Source of the DNA: Dipylidium caninum
Taxonomy: Eukaryota; Platyhelminthes; Cestoda; Cyclophyllidea; Dipylidiidae
Assembly (NCBI GenBank): GCA_017562135.1
Contig: QEYB01000448.1
Span: 124,001-188,000, forward strand
Direction of reading: 5' to 3'
DNA: 64,000 bases
The notes below the pieces were generated by a model, which saw only the letters and a list, made by a program, of their open reading frames with translations, searched no databases and was not told the origin of the DNA. The translations under genes and the position numbers were made by a program. Positions 25,737-40,000 of the stretch are shown one piece after another (position 1 is the stretch's first letter; every line of letters starts with the position of its first letter).

Positions 25737-26089
25737 GTGGAGCGCTACATCGTCTCCCTTCGCAGTCTGGTCAGTCTGAGTTGGTGGGGGCTTCAGCAAT
25801 GTGGACAAAAGTTCTTTGCTCTTTGTCTCTCGTCTAACTCTTGCCCTTAATTTCGCCTCAAATGTCATTGTACTTCCAAAGGGGATAAAGTATAACTTCA
25901 CATAAACAACCTTCGTGTAGTCTAATGAAATAAGTCGTCATAAATTGGTGGAGGAAGGGCAGTGGAACCCTCAGAATTTCTTCTCTTTAATAAACAACCC
26001 TCCTGGAGCTTCGGCTCACTCGGTTAAAGAAGATTCTTCCTTTGAAAGTTGTGCAAACCACTGGGGAAAGGAAAATTTATTTATTTATC

Positions 26090-26570
26090 TAAAATTTTCT
26101 GACCGAGGGGCTTGCATACCCTCGACGTTGTGACGCAAAACGGTGACGGCGGGAAGGTTTTGACTGCCTCGGAGCATCTCAGAAGGTGGGCAAAGGAATG
26201 GAAGATGCGTCTGCCTCGGTAGTTTTCTCACAGGCATGGCAAAATGGCCCCGAAGGTGGCTCCACCGTTCAACAGACGATCCGGCAAATTTCTGCCCGAT
26301 TGAAGCCTCCGTTGAGGGCACCGTCCACTGGCGAAGAGGCTTTTTAATACCTCGAAGCAACTCAGAAGGTGGGCGATGGAATGAAGGATGTGGCTGCAGA
26401 GAGTTGATGCAAAGGCGTGTCGTCTACTGCTCCGATGCTTTCCCAGCAAGTAAGCGGAAATGACGTCGAAGGTCGCCTTGGCAAATTTCGGCTTGAAGGA
26501 AGCCTCCATCGAGGGAATCGTCCACTCGACTTCCTCACCAACCTCGCGTGAGGACGTGAGCGTCTTCCCT
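26090..26570. repeat. Imperfect tandem duplication of about 200 bp
   Basis: Words such as ATCTCAGAAGGTGGGC (26176) and AACTCAGAAGGTGGGC (26359), and GAAGCCTCC(G/A)T(T/C)GAGGG followed by CGTCCACT (26301-26326 and 26499-26526), occur in the same order twice. This indicates a degenerate tandem duplication. Frames through it are open on both strands, which fits repeat-derived sequence better than a gene. Confidence 0.6.
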
Positions 26571-29396
26571 CTATTCTTACCACCCTCAAAGAGGTCTGGT
26601 TATAGAATCACTCCGACAGTGCCTTGTTCACACAGACTCTCCAGACCTTTGAAAGCAGCCTAGACGGTGCCCGAGGACGCCATCGCCGAACGTTGGTCCT
26701 GAAAGCGTCAAGAAATCACGCTCTGACAACGGCACCATGGATTCGACGCGTTGTGATAATCGTATGAGAAGAAATACTCAAACTTCTCTTGTCAGTGGCC
26801 CATTTTCTCGCTCACCTTTCCAAATAAAGTGTAATCAAATTCCTTCGCGTGTGATTTCTCCACTGCGACGCCCAGAAAAGTGTGCTTCCCCCCTCAAAAA
26901 ACACCTCAATTAGTGTTTTGCTTTACTTCCTTGTGACCACGAAGCGCCAAAGGCCACTTTAATAGTTCTTTAATTAACTTCAGCCAAGTTTTATCACCTC
27001 ATCGCTTTACAACATGGTTCACTAAAAAAAAGATTTTGCTTTTTTTTTGCCACTATGATTTTCATCTTTGGCAAGTCATTCTTGTCCGTGCGCTTGTTCA
27101 GTGGCCCCCGTCTCTTTCACTTAGGTAAAGAAATACACAAATTGCTTTCGAAGAAGCATATTTTCTCCGCCAACTTCTTCTTTATAAATGACTCCTTTTT
27201 AAAGGCGGTGGGCAGAGTATACAAACGGCAGTCGAAAGATTCGCGACTGAAGCCGTGGGACACGTTCTGCGACTCTCTGTGAGGCTTTGGCCGCCCTGCC
27301 CACGAGAGCAGTCTCGCCAAACACATGCCGTTCGGACCAGACATTGTGTTCTGTCGCTGATTTACCCAAATGATAAGATACAATAGAATGAGTCAGGGGA
27401 GTTTCAGTTCACCTCTGCGAGTGTGAGTTTGTTGGGGCACCCAATTTGGGGTAAGGAATACCACACAGAAAGTGAAAATATACTCGCCTAAATGTGCTCC
27501 ATTGCCCCAAATTTCCATCTATCAGTGGTACACTGTTTGCTTAGGTATACACTTCGTTTGGGCAAATCTAACTGATACAGCCTGCCTCGCTTTTGCTCGA
27601 ACATCTGCCAATTGGTGGGCACATTCATTGCCTGATGAACATATTACTATTATGTTTTAAGTAGCGAAACACAGGGTCGACTAAATGCTGCATAGGGCGG
27701 GGGAGGGAGGGGGGCGCAATTAAAGAGCCCTAAATTGCTCTTTATCTAAGGGAATTCGCCATACTTCATTTGAGATTTTTTTTACCTCCACTCAATGTTT
27801 TCACCGTGACTACAGTTCTGTTAATTTTGACGTGTGATGAAAACTTTCTTCCATAGTACAGAAATTTGAACAACCGCCGAATGGGTTGAATAGGAGAAGT
27901 TTGGGTAGAAGTAGGTAGATGTACAAACCACAATAAAAATACCTGGCTAGTTCGTGGAGACATCCACTTGGAGACTGTCCCCAGCCCCGTACTTTTCACG
28001 AGACCACTTTTCTTCTGTCAGGCTCCTTGTATTCTAACAATCTTAAAAATGGAATTTCTGCCTCCATTTCCATCTAGAAAGTCGAATTTGCTTAACAACG
28101 CAATCGAACATTGAATGACATCCATCTGACTTTCCCTGCTGCGGTTCTCCCACGACTATCTACGTTCAGTAGAATGAGTTTCACCTGGTGTGGCAGCAGG
28201 CTAAGCAAACTTCGCTTAAGATTTCTCAAAAAAAACATAAGCTACTAACTTTGTAGAAAAAATTAACACCCAGGCATTGATGGAGAGGAACTTGCGTCCA
28301 CAATAACCGAGGTCAGAGAGGTCCTCGGTGAATTTAGCGCAGGACTAAGGCTAGAATTTTCGGACCACCTAATCGGGGTTGCAACCGCGAAGCCCACACA
28401 CACACGCACACTCACCCCGGCCGGAACAACGCAACTTCTCGGAAGATTCACACTGTTTCATGTACCAATTGCGTTGGAAATCGAAGCAGCACACCCGAGG
28501 TCAGGTATTAGGGCGAGCTTGGTGATAGAGGAAAGCCTCTGTCGTCTCCACTCTGTCGCAATCTTCCCACGCGGAAGGCCGAGCGTAAAGCCTCCGGTGC
28601 CCTGGTCGCCAGTGTCCGCATTCCTTCGCTTGCAGGGGCGCGAAGACGTCAATTTCGGCCATTGTAGCCTGTTTAAGAGGCGAAATGTAATCGAGAGACT
28701 TGTGGCCGCTCCCTAAAAGTGGTAAACTGGCATACAAGGACCCAACTTTGGTGCAAATGGAGGGAAGCCTACATTCTGTATACAACCGAAAAGTGGCCGG
28801 GACACTTTAAGGCTTCTCAAGGCATAAAATTAAAATTACAACGGGAAAGTTGGTGGACGGATAAAAATGTGCTTTACTTAGGGCCACAAGTTCACAGTTA
28901 ACCAGGCTGCTCTGCCCACAGACAACGGCACTTGCGACTTCCACCTTCAACCACCCGAATTGCCAGGCTGACGAATGGCCTTGAAGCGATTAAGACGGAC
29001 AATCGTGGCTACAAGGAGCCCATTTCCAACTTAATTGGAACATTTTTCTTCAAGTATTCATTAAACTGTCCCGAAGTAGAGGCTCCTCTGCGCTCTACAG
29101 CCCGCCTTTGCGGCACAGTTGAGGGATGGAGGTTAGGAGTTAATTCCGCGTAACTTCCCGACTGTCCACTGTGAACGGATTCTAATGGGGGGTTGGTGAA
29201 TAATGAAGTGTTTATCACATGGTGCCACGTCCAAAACCGGTGTATATAATTTTCCCGAGCTACAGGCAATGCGCTAGAATCACCCAACTTTTCAGTAAAG
29301 TGATTAATGGCCATTCGTTCCATTGTGATCCTTTAGGTCGTATTTTTGTCCAGGAGACCATTTAACCTCCTCCTCCGCCTCCTCAACTCCCAACTG

Positions 29397-29855
29397 GAGG
29401 AGGAGGAGGAGGAGGATGGTGCCCCAGGATACGCCGGAGGAGGAGGAGGAGGCGAGGGTGATTAATAAGGGAGAGAGAAGGGCGACTTTCGGCCCATTTC
29501 CCGCTAATTGAGAACACGTATGGGGTTGACAACGCCCTCCTCCGTCTCACACGATCTGGTGGTGGAGAAGGAGGAGGAGGAGGAGCGCGAGGAGGAGCAC
29601 GAGGAGGCCGAGATGCTGCTCGCTTGCGTGGGCGTGTTAGCGCACGTGCGCACACAAGCAGTTTGCCCAGGTTGCCTGCTTCCTGCCTGTGTGTGTGTGT
29701 GTGTGTGTATTAGCGTCGGCGGCAGCGGCGGCATACATCAAAGCCGGACAGCCAATGGACAGCAGAGACGTCCGCCTCGTTCTCGTTCTCTCGCTAAAAG
29801 CAGTGACGGCGGCAGCAGCAGCAGCAGCAGTGGCGGCGGCGGCGGCGGCGACAGC
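29397..29855. repeat. Cluster of GGA, GT, GCA and GGC simple repeats
   Basis: GGA runs at about 29397-29415, 29438-29452 and 29566-29605, a GT run at 29687-29708, and a GCA run merging into GGC at about 29811-29850. A 235-codon plus-strand frame (29508-30215) crosses all of these; its Glu, Cys-Val, Ser and Gly runs are direct translations of the repeats, so I do not call a gene. Confidence 0.8.
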
Positions 29856-32167
29856 ACAGCACTCTCCGCTCACACATCGGTCGGTCGGTCAGTCACTCGG
29901 CTCGAGCCGCCTCTCCCAACGTCGCGTCCAGGTTCCGTGCGGACTACCACCACCCCAACAAAGTATGTTACTTCCTCTTCCACTTACTCCTCGCCCCTCT
30001 TTATCCCCGTCCACTCGCCCCTCACTTATACGCCCGAGAGTAATTCAGGCAATGGCGATTCCCTCCACCCTCCCAGTGGCGACTTTTTTTGCTCCTCCAC
30101 GTTGGTCACCCTGAGCGGGGGAGGGAGAGAGAAGGCAAATGTTGAAGCAATAAATTTCCCGTCCCCAGTCCTGCTTCTACAGCCCCAGAGTGAGTTCACT
30201 CCGAGTGAAAAATAAAACCACGGAGAGGAAAATAATCGGGTTACATTGTTTATATGCGGTTTGGCAATTTATGGGGCCCTGAATGGAAGACAAGTCGCCA
30301 AACTCCGCTGATTCCCAGATTTTTCATTGGCCAAACCGACAGACTTTGACTGCCGGCAATTAGTGCCATCTCTACTCTCCGCCGCCTCTCACAGACTTCC
30401 AGCGGCGAAACAGGCGTGTCCGCAATTTCCGGCCTCACGACCTCCGCAGTCCGGCTTTTCCACCTTAACTCGCTCAGCCCCCGTGACACGAGTAGGCGTT
30501 CTTAAGGCCCGAGGACCGTCCTCCGCCGAAATGCAATTGTTTTTGTGTGTGTATTTGTGTGTGGGAGGGACAAAATCGTCCGCGGCCCCCCCCCCCCACC
30601 GCCCTCCTCCCCCCCCGCCACTTTTATGCCGGCTCGAGGGGAAGAAGACCTGCTCCCTCTTTCTCTGTCTGTCTCTCTCTCTCTCTCTCCCCTCCCGACT
30701 GTTTACAAAGACAACGCGGATGTGTACGGCTACACACTTGATGCATGAAAGCGGGAAGGCTGTGTGCACAATTTATTGCCTCAACGAATTTATTCTGTAA
30801 CTTCAGCCTGTCTTGAAATTAGCTCCATCACGCTGTCCGCACCGTAAACAGACTGTAATTGTTCGCTTCTGACTGCGTTTTGACGCAATTTAATCCATAC
30901 CTTATTCTGGTGAGTGTTTTCACTGTTAGTTAGTTTAATGGGGTAATTGTCCTCTCCGTCGATTGCACCGAGCGTCGGAAGTGAACGGAGGACTCGCCCC
31001 GGCTCCGCTCCCCAGGACCCGTCCCCCCAGGCGCCGGAGGCCTCTGACGCTCGGTAAATCTCCCCATTCCACGGCCAGCGAAGGAATGAAGTGGACTTTT
31101 CGTCCGATGACTGCACGAATGGCAATCCGTTGCGTTAAGGTCACTTTTTTGCCCAAATTTACCTACTTTGTCCAGCAGGAAGGCTTAGCAATCGACGCAA
31201 TATTTGATTCGGTGGTCAACTCCACCATACTTGCTACTCTGTAACAATGTTACACCAGACCAAAATAACAAACTCGTGTATAAATCCCCTTCTAATGGAG
31301 ATAATGTCATCCACCTCGGGTGACGCGGTCCTCAACACGCCAAGGTGAATGCCTCCTAAGTAGGATGTTTGTTTGGTATTTTTACACACACACACACACA
31401 CGCGCATTCCATGCTAAGTTTATGTGATCAGAGGTGGATCCCTCCCGCGAAGGTGTGCGTGCGCGCGTCCACGTGTGAAACGTGTGAACTTCAGGAGGCT
31501 TCTTGGTGGAACGGCTTTTCGACAGACGACATCTCTGTCACCCATGCCCAGCCGCCTCCGCCTCGAAGAGGCTTTTCAACCCGCCCGCTTCGCCCACAAG
31601 CTACCTAAAAGGGCATTCAGTCGCCTCACAAGCGGAGACTTCCGCCCTGGTGCCCCCTGAGGGCGGCGGAGGGTGGATTTCGGGTTTTCCTGATTCCCAA
31701 ACCCCCAGGTAGCTCATTTCCCCTTGACTGTCATCCAGTTGCGGTGAATTAGACTTCTCAAGTGTAAAAATTTTGTCATTCAAAGCTCTCGGTGGCAATT
31801 CCTCAGCGCGAGTTTCGCGTTGAGAAACCCGCTCCTTGTCAGACAGGGAGCCAGACGTCTAAACATAAATTTGCCCGTCACCCTTGTTTCCCCGTTTCAT
31901 CCGCCTGTCGCGAGTCCGACTCCCAACTACGATAGACAAAAGTCCTGCCCGCGTGTACCCGAAGACAGTCTAAAGAGTCTTCTCATGTGGCGGCATCCAC
32001 CTACTACGGCCTGAGTGGATTTAGTTGCATGACTGAGGCGAGGTGAAGGAATACATTGAAGGGAGAGGCTTTGGTGGAGCCCACTCAGGCAGAAATAAGA
32101 AACGTTCCACCACCAGACAGCTCCATAATTCTCGTCGGCAAATACCAGCTCACTGTCATCATCGCCC

Positions 32168-32560
32168 TCTCCTCCTCCTCCTCCTCCTCCTCCTCCACAT
32201 ACACATTCATGGGCGAGCATGCAATAGTGAGAGAGTGTGTGTGTCTGTGTGTGTGTGTGCAAGCAAAGGACCTTGCTCTCTCCGATAAATCACCTCCGGA
32301 GGGAAGGCATGCGAGCACGTACGCCCGCGCGCTCTCAACGGACGGAAGCCCACTCTTTCTCGCTCTCTCTCGCGCTCGCCCTCGCTCTCTCTCTATCTCG
32401 CTCTCTCTCGCTCTATGTGTGTGTGTGTGTGTGTGTGTCGGTCCCTGCACGAGACTTCAAAAGCGCCGTGTCTTGCCGCCGCCGCCGCCGACGCTGTTCC
32501 CGCGCCCGCGCCCGCACACACGTCCGCACTGACGCACGCACGCACGCACGCACAAACGCA
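32168..32560. repeat. Dense microsatellite block (TCC, GT, CTCT, CCG, ACGC)
   Basis: In order: TCC (32168-32195), GT (32236-32260), CTCTCG/CTCT (32356-32415), GT (32416-32438), CCG (about 32476-32490) and ACGC (about 32530-32555). Five unrelated motif types occur within 400 bp. Confidence 0.85.
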
Positions 32561-35310
32561 CGCGATGCGTCCGCGCGCCCATCTCACAGGCGCTATGCCA
32601 ACCCACCCTCACCGCCAGCTCCCGTGTTCCACGCTTTCTTCTCCTAACGGGTCTCAAACTAAGTCACACTCGCTTCTCTCTCTCTCGCTCTCCCTCCCTC
32701 CCTGCCTCCCTCGCTCTTCCCATGAGTCCGATCGTTAACCACCTCCTCTCTCCTCCGTGCCTCCGCGCGTCTTACGGGGCCGACCTTACGCGGTGGCACA
32801 TGTCACCTTCTACGCCTCCATTTCACCTCTCTCCGCCGCAATGCCCTCCCTCCCCCCCCCTCCCCCACTGCGGTGGATTGCCACATTTGACCGTGTTCAT
32901 GCAACTGTGCACACCTACTTCTTGCATATTTCATTGGTGTGAGCTTTTTAAATAACTCAACTTTCACGCGGGGTTTAGACTGTGGTGCTCAGGGTCAGGT
33001 CGTGTGTGTGTGTGTGTGCGAGACGACAGTCTGATGACATGGCGCTTTGTGTACGCAACCGTGTCACTAGGCACGCAGCTCTTAGTCCGCCGCCCGCCCC
33101 CCTCATGGATTTCGGCCTTTTCGTTGAAGTCAAAAGGGTATTTTGGGGATAATGTGGGAGGATTTGTCTGAGCCCGCAGGGGAAAGGAGCCCTCGAAATA
33201 GAAGACGCGCACTAAAGGCCCACGGAGGCCTTCAACCGAGGGAGTGTTGGGCCGCGAGGGCACCTTACGTCGGCATGAGGAAACACCGAGGAGGCCAAAA
33301 GAACCGAAGCGGGTGAACTCAGAGCCTTCGAAATGCGATCTAAGAAATCCGCAGTTCTGTGTGACAACCGGTGTAAATTGGACTGATTGGCGATTTGCCA
33401 TGTGAAAGTAAAAACCTCCACTGTGGATCCTGTAGCCATGCGTTTTCTTTCAAGTTTTCCTTCGCGTGGCCGAAAAGTTCACCTTGTGTTCAGACAGGCG
33501 GTCAAAATGCCAATCAGACAAGGAACGGAGAAATGTAAGACAGCTGAATAATTAGCGAGGATTCCGCCTTGCCATAATTCCTGCCAAGTGTCAGCAGCGC
33601 GAAAGGACGTTGCGTCGCGCCTCCCCATGACGGGCAACTGAGACCCGCTTCTTCCGGGACTCTCGGGGCCCCGCAATTCGCCTTTGAAGTGCACAAAACA
33701 TCAGTCGATCAGTCCATCAGTCGACTCGTATGTCCAATCACTAGCTCCTGGACGAGAACGCCAGATGAATGGCGCAGGCCTGAAGAGTCCGGTCGGAGGG
33801 ACGTTCCCAGTTCTCCTCAAGTCGTCCTCTCCCCGAGAGACGATGGCCGGTGGAGTGACTCCTTCTCCACCACTTCCTCGCATTCATAATGAAACTTTAC
33901 GCCTAAGCAGATATCGCACAATAAAGGAAGGCATTATTGGGCATTTCGGAAAGCCGACTTCAAAAAACCCCGCCGCCTGGTAGGCTTCCTTCACTGCGAA
34001 TACGCGCAGACAGACCTGAGGCAACCCACTCTCCACCCTCGCTCCCCGTCTCCCAGTGTCGACTCAGACACCTTTGGGGCGTGCGCGCGCGTACTTGTGT
34101 GTCTGCTGCCTGGACGTCTGCGAGCCGTCGTTGCATCGACTGGAATCACACCGCTCACTCTAAAGCGCGAAGTTTATCCGTCCTCCCCTTCTCACCGGCC
34201 ATACAAGGAGTTCTTAAATTTGGCCGATTTTACAATCTGCGAGTGAAGTCGATTGTTCTGTTGGCTAATTTCCTCAAACAAGTGGATATCAAGACAGTCT
34301 GAGCAAGTCTCCACTCCCCTCCCGTTTTGCCATGGCTGGAGTGTGTTCTTTGGGCACTCGAGGGCAAATCTGCCCTGGTATAGACGGAAAATGGGCGTTA
34401 TTCCTCCTGGAGATTATCCCGTCCGCACGGATATCACCTCGCCGGGATCGCGTAGTCCTCTGGCTGGGCGTAGGTCGCGGAAACACGAGTTCCGCCTTGG
34501 GTTGAGCACTCCCGACTGCCTAACTCGGCCTTTTTTAAGGGTATGTGCGTCCGTCCGTTCGTCCGCCACGTGCACGCTTCATCGCTCACATCAGATTCGA
34601 ATGTCTAGACAATCAGACACACACACCCTGACAAACGAGGCCTGCGCCCAAAATAGTCGACTGAGAAAGACTTCGCCACAGTCGGACGGGTGACACATTC
34701 AGGTGCACTGTAACACGTAGTCTGCCCACACTTTCTGACCTGCTGACGTCAAATTGCCGGCCGGACGGTGAACGCGGCACTGCCGTGGGCAGCGGCGTTG
34801 GAAACGCCTCGCTTTAGGGCCGTGTACCCGGTCGCAGTGGAGGTGGTTACTGCCACCACCTCGTTCAAAACCTCGATTGAAGACGAGTTGACCTGCGTGG
34901 AGAGAAAGTGCTGCAGGCCGCCGTGTCACCTCCACCCCAAACAGTGTAGCGATAAGCGCGTCTTCCAAGTCCACTCAACAACTTACAGGGTTTTGTTTAC
35001 ACCACTTTTATGACTGACATCCTCCTCTCTTCATGCTGTTTTTCGCCTCAGTCAGGAAGAATTCACACATCCACACTCTCGCCTGTCAATAAAGCAAAGT
35101 GATTTCGTCAATCATCACCCACCTTCTCCTCCTCCTCCTTTGGGCCTCCTCCGCCTCGTCGAGTTGTTGAGAGATTGCGAGCCTGCATAAGTAAACGGTC
35201 TCGAGGCTGGATTGTGCGTCAGTGCCTTTTCACGTCTGTCACTTTGGTGAACCTCGACACAATTACTTATCGCTCGCACAGGCGCTCACACGAACGCTTG
35301 GTGCTGTTCC

Positions 35311-35342
35311 CTTCTTCTTCTTCTTCTTCTTCTTCTTCTTCT
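35311..35342. repeat. TTC trinucleotide array
   Basis: About ten perfect TTC units. Confidence 0.9.
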
Positions 35343-36930
35343 GCCTTTCTTTAATCAGCCACGCCAACCCTCCGTGCCTCTCTCCTTTTCGTAGACTATA
35401 GAGGACTTTATAATGCCACCTTATGCAAAAATAGCCTTAGTCTGGTTGAAAAAAGGGTGTCTGAGGGAGCCAGACAGCTGTGAATACCCCATGCCTTCCT
35501 CCAGACTAACCGCAGTGACGGGGTCGCCTTCGACGGAGGTGGAAGAGCCTTCTCCCGCCCGCACCTCGAAGTAGAGTTTGGACAATGTTATCGAGGTAGA
35601 AAAAAAGAAAGGGGCTAACATTTTGCATGGAATGACAAAAAGGCGGCACAGCGGTACATCAAAGGGCTTTCAAGGAAGCATAACAGTCTCATTCTGGCAC
35701 TATCAAGATTTGATCTCCGTTGCGTAGTCCTCCCTGGCTGCATATTTCCTTTGAATTGCCAATGCAGTTGTTTTATCATGCTTTCACCAGCGGGTTCAAA
35801 AAAATTCCCTGCGAAGCTTTTGAGGCCTTTTTCTACCTTCTCCAGCGCCAAGAGAAGGCGCCGCCCAAAATGTCCTCGGGGGCATTTGCTACCAGACGCT
35901 GTCACTGTCACCTCATTGCCCAGTAATGAATGTAAAGAAATAAAAGTAATCACCAAGATTGGGGGAATTTGTCCCCGAGAAGTCTACTTTTTCTGGACTA
36001 TTCACCGCCCTGAAACGGGAAAGTGCGTATTTTCTCTTAACTCCAAACGGTTGTCTGGACTGTCTGGTTTCGTCTACCGGAGGAGGCACCAAAGCATTAA
36101 TTTTAGCGTCTCCGTTGTTGTTCCTGAAACAGCTTCATCCATGGGGAATTTTGGCAGGCGAATTGCCGTTCGTGCAGTTCCCAGTGTAATTTCCAAAGGC
36201 GACTCCTCTTGTTCCCTTCACTGTGGGACTCCGTCGGGAAATTTACTCTTCCATCACAGTCAGCCAAGAACACCAGGGGCTCCTGCTCCTCAATGGGGCT
36301 TCAGGAGGCTACTTCCCCGAGAAGAGAGAGGGAGAGAAGAAGTTGAGAGAAGCGTCTGGCGCTAGAGAAGAGCTTGAGGGAATGCGGTGGAGGAGGTTTT
36401 GCACTCTCGTACATGTCTGTAGGCGGCAACAGGACGCTTCGACAATCGCATAGTCGGAAGAATTGGCGAAGGACCGAAGGGGCGGCTCCTCAGGATCATC
36501 GACAGACTCCTCACCAAGAAGAAAGTGGCCTAAAGGCGATCCCATAATTAAAGGTCATTGAGGCATATTTCGCGCAAGATGGCCAAAACGGGAGAGAGGG
36601 AGGAAGGAAGGAAGGAGGAGTGAAGACGCCTCTACGCCGTGGATTGGGAGAGAGCACCGAGGAGAAGGTGAGGCCGTGGCTATAAAAATTGCCCAACTTC
36701 ACAGGGAACGTGGTAATGGTGTAAGAAGTAAAAAGAGATTCAAGATGATATTACAAACAAGCCCCCTGGGGCGGAATATCAACTGGTCTGGGGACATTAA
36801 CAGCTCTCAGACCCGCTCCTCCCACCTCTCATAAACACACATATATACATACAACCCCTTCTCCTTCCGATGTTTGTGTTCGCGTGTTTGTGGTTGTACG
36901 CGAGTTTTCACACGATTCCAGCTGCTGGTT

Positions 36931-37016
36931 GCCTCCTCCTCCTCCGCCTCCTCCTCCGCCTCCTCCTACACCTCCTCTTCCTCCTTCTCCTCCGCCTCCT
37001 CCTCCTCTCTCTCACT
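36931..37016. repeat. CTC/CTCCGC trinucleotide tract
   Basis: Pyrimidine-rich CTC units with interspersed CTCCGC, similar in composition to the tract at 10255. Confidence 0.85.
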
Positions 37017-40000
37017 CGCTAGCTCGTTCACTTCACAAAAGCCTTTGATCTTGCCGCGCAACTGCTAAAAAGCAGCGGTCTATTTTCAATTACACACTAA
37101 CGCACGCACTACACATGGACTATGCTGGGGTGTGGGTTTATAGTGTTCGTGTGCGCGCTTGTGCGGTCGTGTCCCTCTCTCTCTCTATCTCTCTCTAGCT
37201 CTCTCCCTGTGTGTATGTGTGTTTGTATGCGTTAACGTTCACGAAGCATCCATCACCGGCGGGGAAGGCGAGAGCAAAGCGGAGGAGAGTAGAGGACTCC
37301 ATGAGGACATCGACAAGACTGCCTTAATCGGCACTGTACCGTGTTTGGGGGGGGGGAGGGGAATGGCGGGTAAGGGGGGGGGAGGAAAAAGGGGATTGCG
37401 TTACCCCCGGGAGCATTCACCTTCGCCTGAATCGCAGTGTTCAGCGATCCTCGTCCCCCCCGAAGGCATAACTTGAATCGGAAGGAGGATTTTTAATTAG
37501 CCGACGGTAGGAGGGATCGCGTACACCCGGACGTCTGAACTGGGCTTTGGAAGTGACTGCAGCGATGTCACTGCTCAAAGCGGTGGGGTCCTACCAAGCA
37601 TGAAAGTGGATAGACTGAATGTCAACACTCAAGGTGACCTGATGTTTGTGTCCGGAGGTCCGGAGCCAATCACAATCACACGATAAACGCTTTTTCCCCG
37701 AAGCAGGCGGTGAAATCGGGGACCCGGAGAAATTGATTGGTCTAAAGGGGATTTCAGAGCCTTCCAACAAATCGTTGCCTCTTGTCCGGGATGCATTTGT
37801 CGTAGGAACAGGGGAATCCGTGTCAAAGTGCATTTTCAACCCACTCTCATTCTTGTGAATGTCATCGCGACACATTCACTTTTCTTTGTGGGTCGGTAAG
37901 CTCAGTGTGACGTCAAAATCCAATCGTCAGTGGTGACAATGTGATCGTGTCAGGGCATCATATCGCATCAGCATTAGTCCGGGCAATTTATTAAGTTTCC
38001 TTTTTTTCTTGATTAACCAAGGAATTTTCACATTTTCCCAGATTTCTTAACCCATCATCCAAAAGAATCGCTTTTGGTAGGCTATTTGAAAAAGGTTTCA
38101 TGCCCCCTCACACTGAGGGAGGTTATGTTTGGCCATTCTCCAAGAAACCTCTCGTTTGTCAAAAAAATAATAGCTTTTTCTGGGAAGAAAACGGCTCAAA
38201 TAAGTTGAATTTTGTTGAATTCAAAGGATTTCAGTTTAAATGTTTCGTTTGCCAGTCCTCAGGGCCACGACACCCACCTCGTCCCCGCCCCCGTCCCCGT
38301 GCCAACCCCCGACTCATCTCCCCTCATTACGCGTTCCCCACGGTTACCGATATCAAAAAACCGAAATATTCCCTCGAAAGAGAGAATAACGGGAAAAGTG
38401 ACTCAATCACTTTTACACATTATTGTTGGAGCAGCCCTCACTCTCCGTACACACATCAATCTTTCTCACTGACTGACACTTTTGAGTAATAATGCTGATG
38501 CGAAACTTTTAGCGGTCAATCTTGGATGCCTCGCTTTTGTTTGTTTGTTTGCTTTTTTTTCTTTTCCACCCAACTCTCTTAGTACACCAATTAGTCATGT
38601 TTGGCGAGCACCTCGCAATATTAATGGGTGTTCTGATGACACTGTAATTTAAAACTCACTGCATTAATTGCGAGGTCAGCCACTTCTGGGTCTCCGATGC
38701 GAAATGTTGAGAGGAGAGACGCTTTCTGAGTGCAAAACACCAGAACAAACAACGGTGTTAAGAATGGAGAAATTCGAGGTTCTCTCATGTTTCTCATGCG
38801 GAGATGAATAAACCTCAGGTCCCAACACTTGAATTTTTGTGCGTATTAATTAGAAACCCAGGTAAATTGCCTAGTAATGACAGTTAATATTCGGAGGAAA
38901 TTTGTGTCTGCCGCTGTCAAATCCAACTGTGTGACATCTAAACTGCGTCTTTACACTCTTACTTTCATTCCAACAAGAAAAGGGTCAGGTTCACTTTGCT
39001 GCATACCCAACTCAAGTATAATAATGTATAAGGAGTTAAAAGGAAGTTGAGTTCCTTAGAAGATTACTATGCCTTTAGCGATGAAAGTTAAATAACGTCT
39101 CAAAAGGCTTCTGGTACTTAGAAATGGAAAGTTGGAAAAAAGGCCTGTCTGAGCATAGCTACTACGTTCTCGATGTTCCTTCAAATACCCCAAATTTTTG
39201 TTGAAACTGTATGCTCAAATTTAATTCTGCTAAGTTTTTCACGCGGTGCATGGTTAAAGCATGCAAATAGGAACTACTCTCGGAAAGTCGAAAATTATTC
39301 CATTCCTTTGTTGCAAATAGTCAGTCCTTGCCAGACTCTGAGCTGTAAACTCACCAAGGGACGTAAAGTAGTTGTAATGGGGCTTCGTCACTTAGAATAA
39401 ATAAGTATACTAGTGCCAAATAAGTATAAGATCGAAAGTATATCTATGAAAAGTGAGGTCTATGTAAATTCATTAATTATGCGCCATATTTTGACCAATC
39501 ATCGGCCAGCATTTCCGCGCACCAATCAGGGTCAGGCGAACACCTGATGTTGTTACCGTACCTTGTGTTGATTGGCGGATTTGTTGCGCGCAATGCAGTC
39601 AAATCCGGCTTGGCGATGAGGAAGATACGCTTGCAAAGACATACACACACCCCTTGCATAACCTGCCAACACGCAGAATGCGCTGCGCATTCCACCGACG
39701 ACGCGATAACGCAGAGTGAACCAATTGGATTTCTATATCCTCTCGCACACAACCTTCATTACTACCGTCCTTCCCTTCTGCAGGTATTCATACGTGGATA
39801 CTTAACACTCCCTTCCTCCCACACCGCTAATTTGAGGCCCTTTCCGTGGAATTGGAACTCATTGGCCACGTAAGTCACCTCTCTGCTTTTATTTATATAC
39901 TGCCTTAAGTGTATTTTGCATATGGGTGTAATGGGCATCAATTAGTGATGTACTAATTAAAATCCACCACCTCACACGCCTGAGGTACACCACTTAATTG

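Larger units (their letters stand above)
23788..29396. other. No gene recognised; two local duplications and simple repeats
   Basis: Holds TCC/CTT tracts (24478-24515, 25005-25100), a short CA run near 25403 and the two duplications listed separately. Open frames of 60-168 codons overlap on opposite strands and lack recognisable motifs. Confidence 0.4.
29856..36930. other. No gene recognised; microsatellite-rich
   Basis: Includes poly-C and CT tracts (30586-30616, 30660-30692), a CA run (31383-31402), the dense repeat block at 32168-32560, a GT run (33003-33018) and a TTC array (35311-35342). The minus-strand frame at 35615-35956 (113 codons) and the plus-strand frame at 35751-36365 (204 codons) overlap each other and neither shows a family motif. 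Confidence 0.4.

Noticed and set aside
29508..30215. 235-codon plus-strand open frame
   Set aside because: Its Glu, Cys-Val, Ser and Gly runs are translations of GGA, GT, GCA and GGC repeats, and an opposite-strand frame is open as well.
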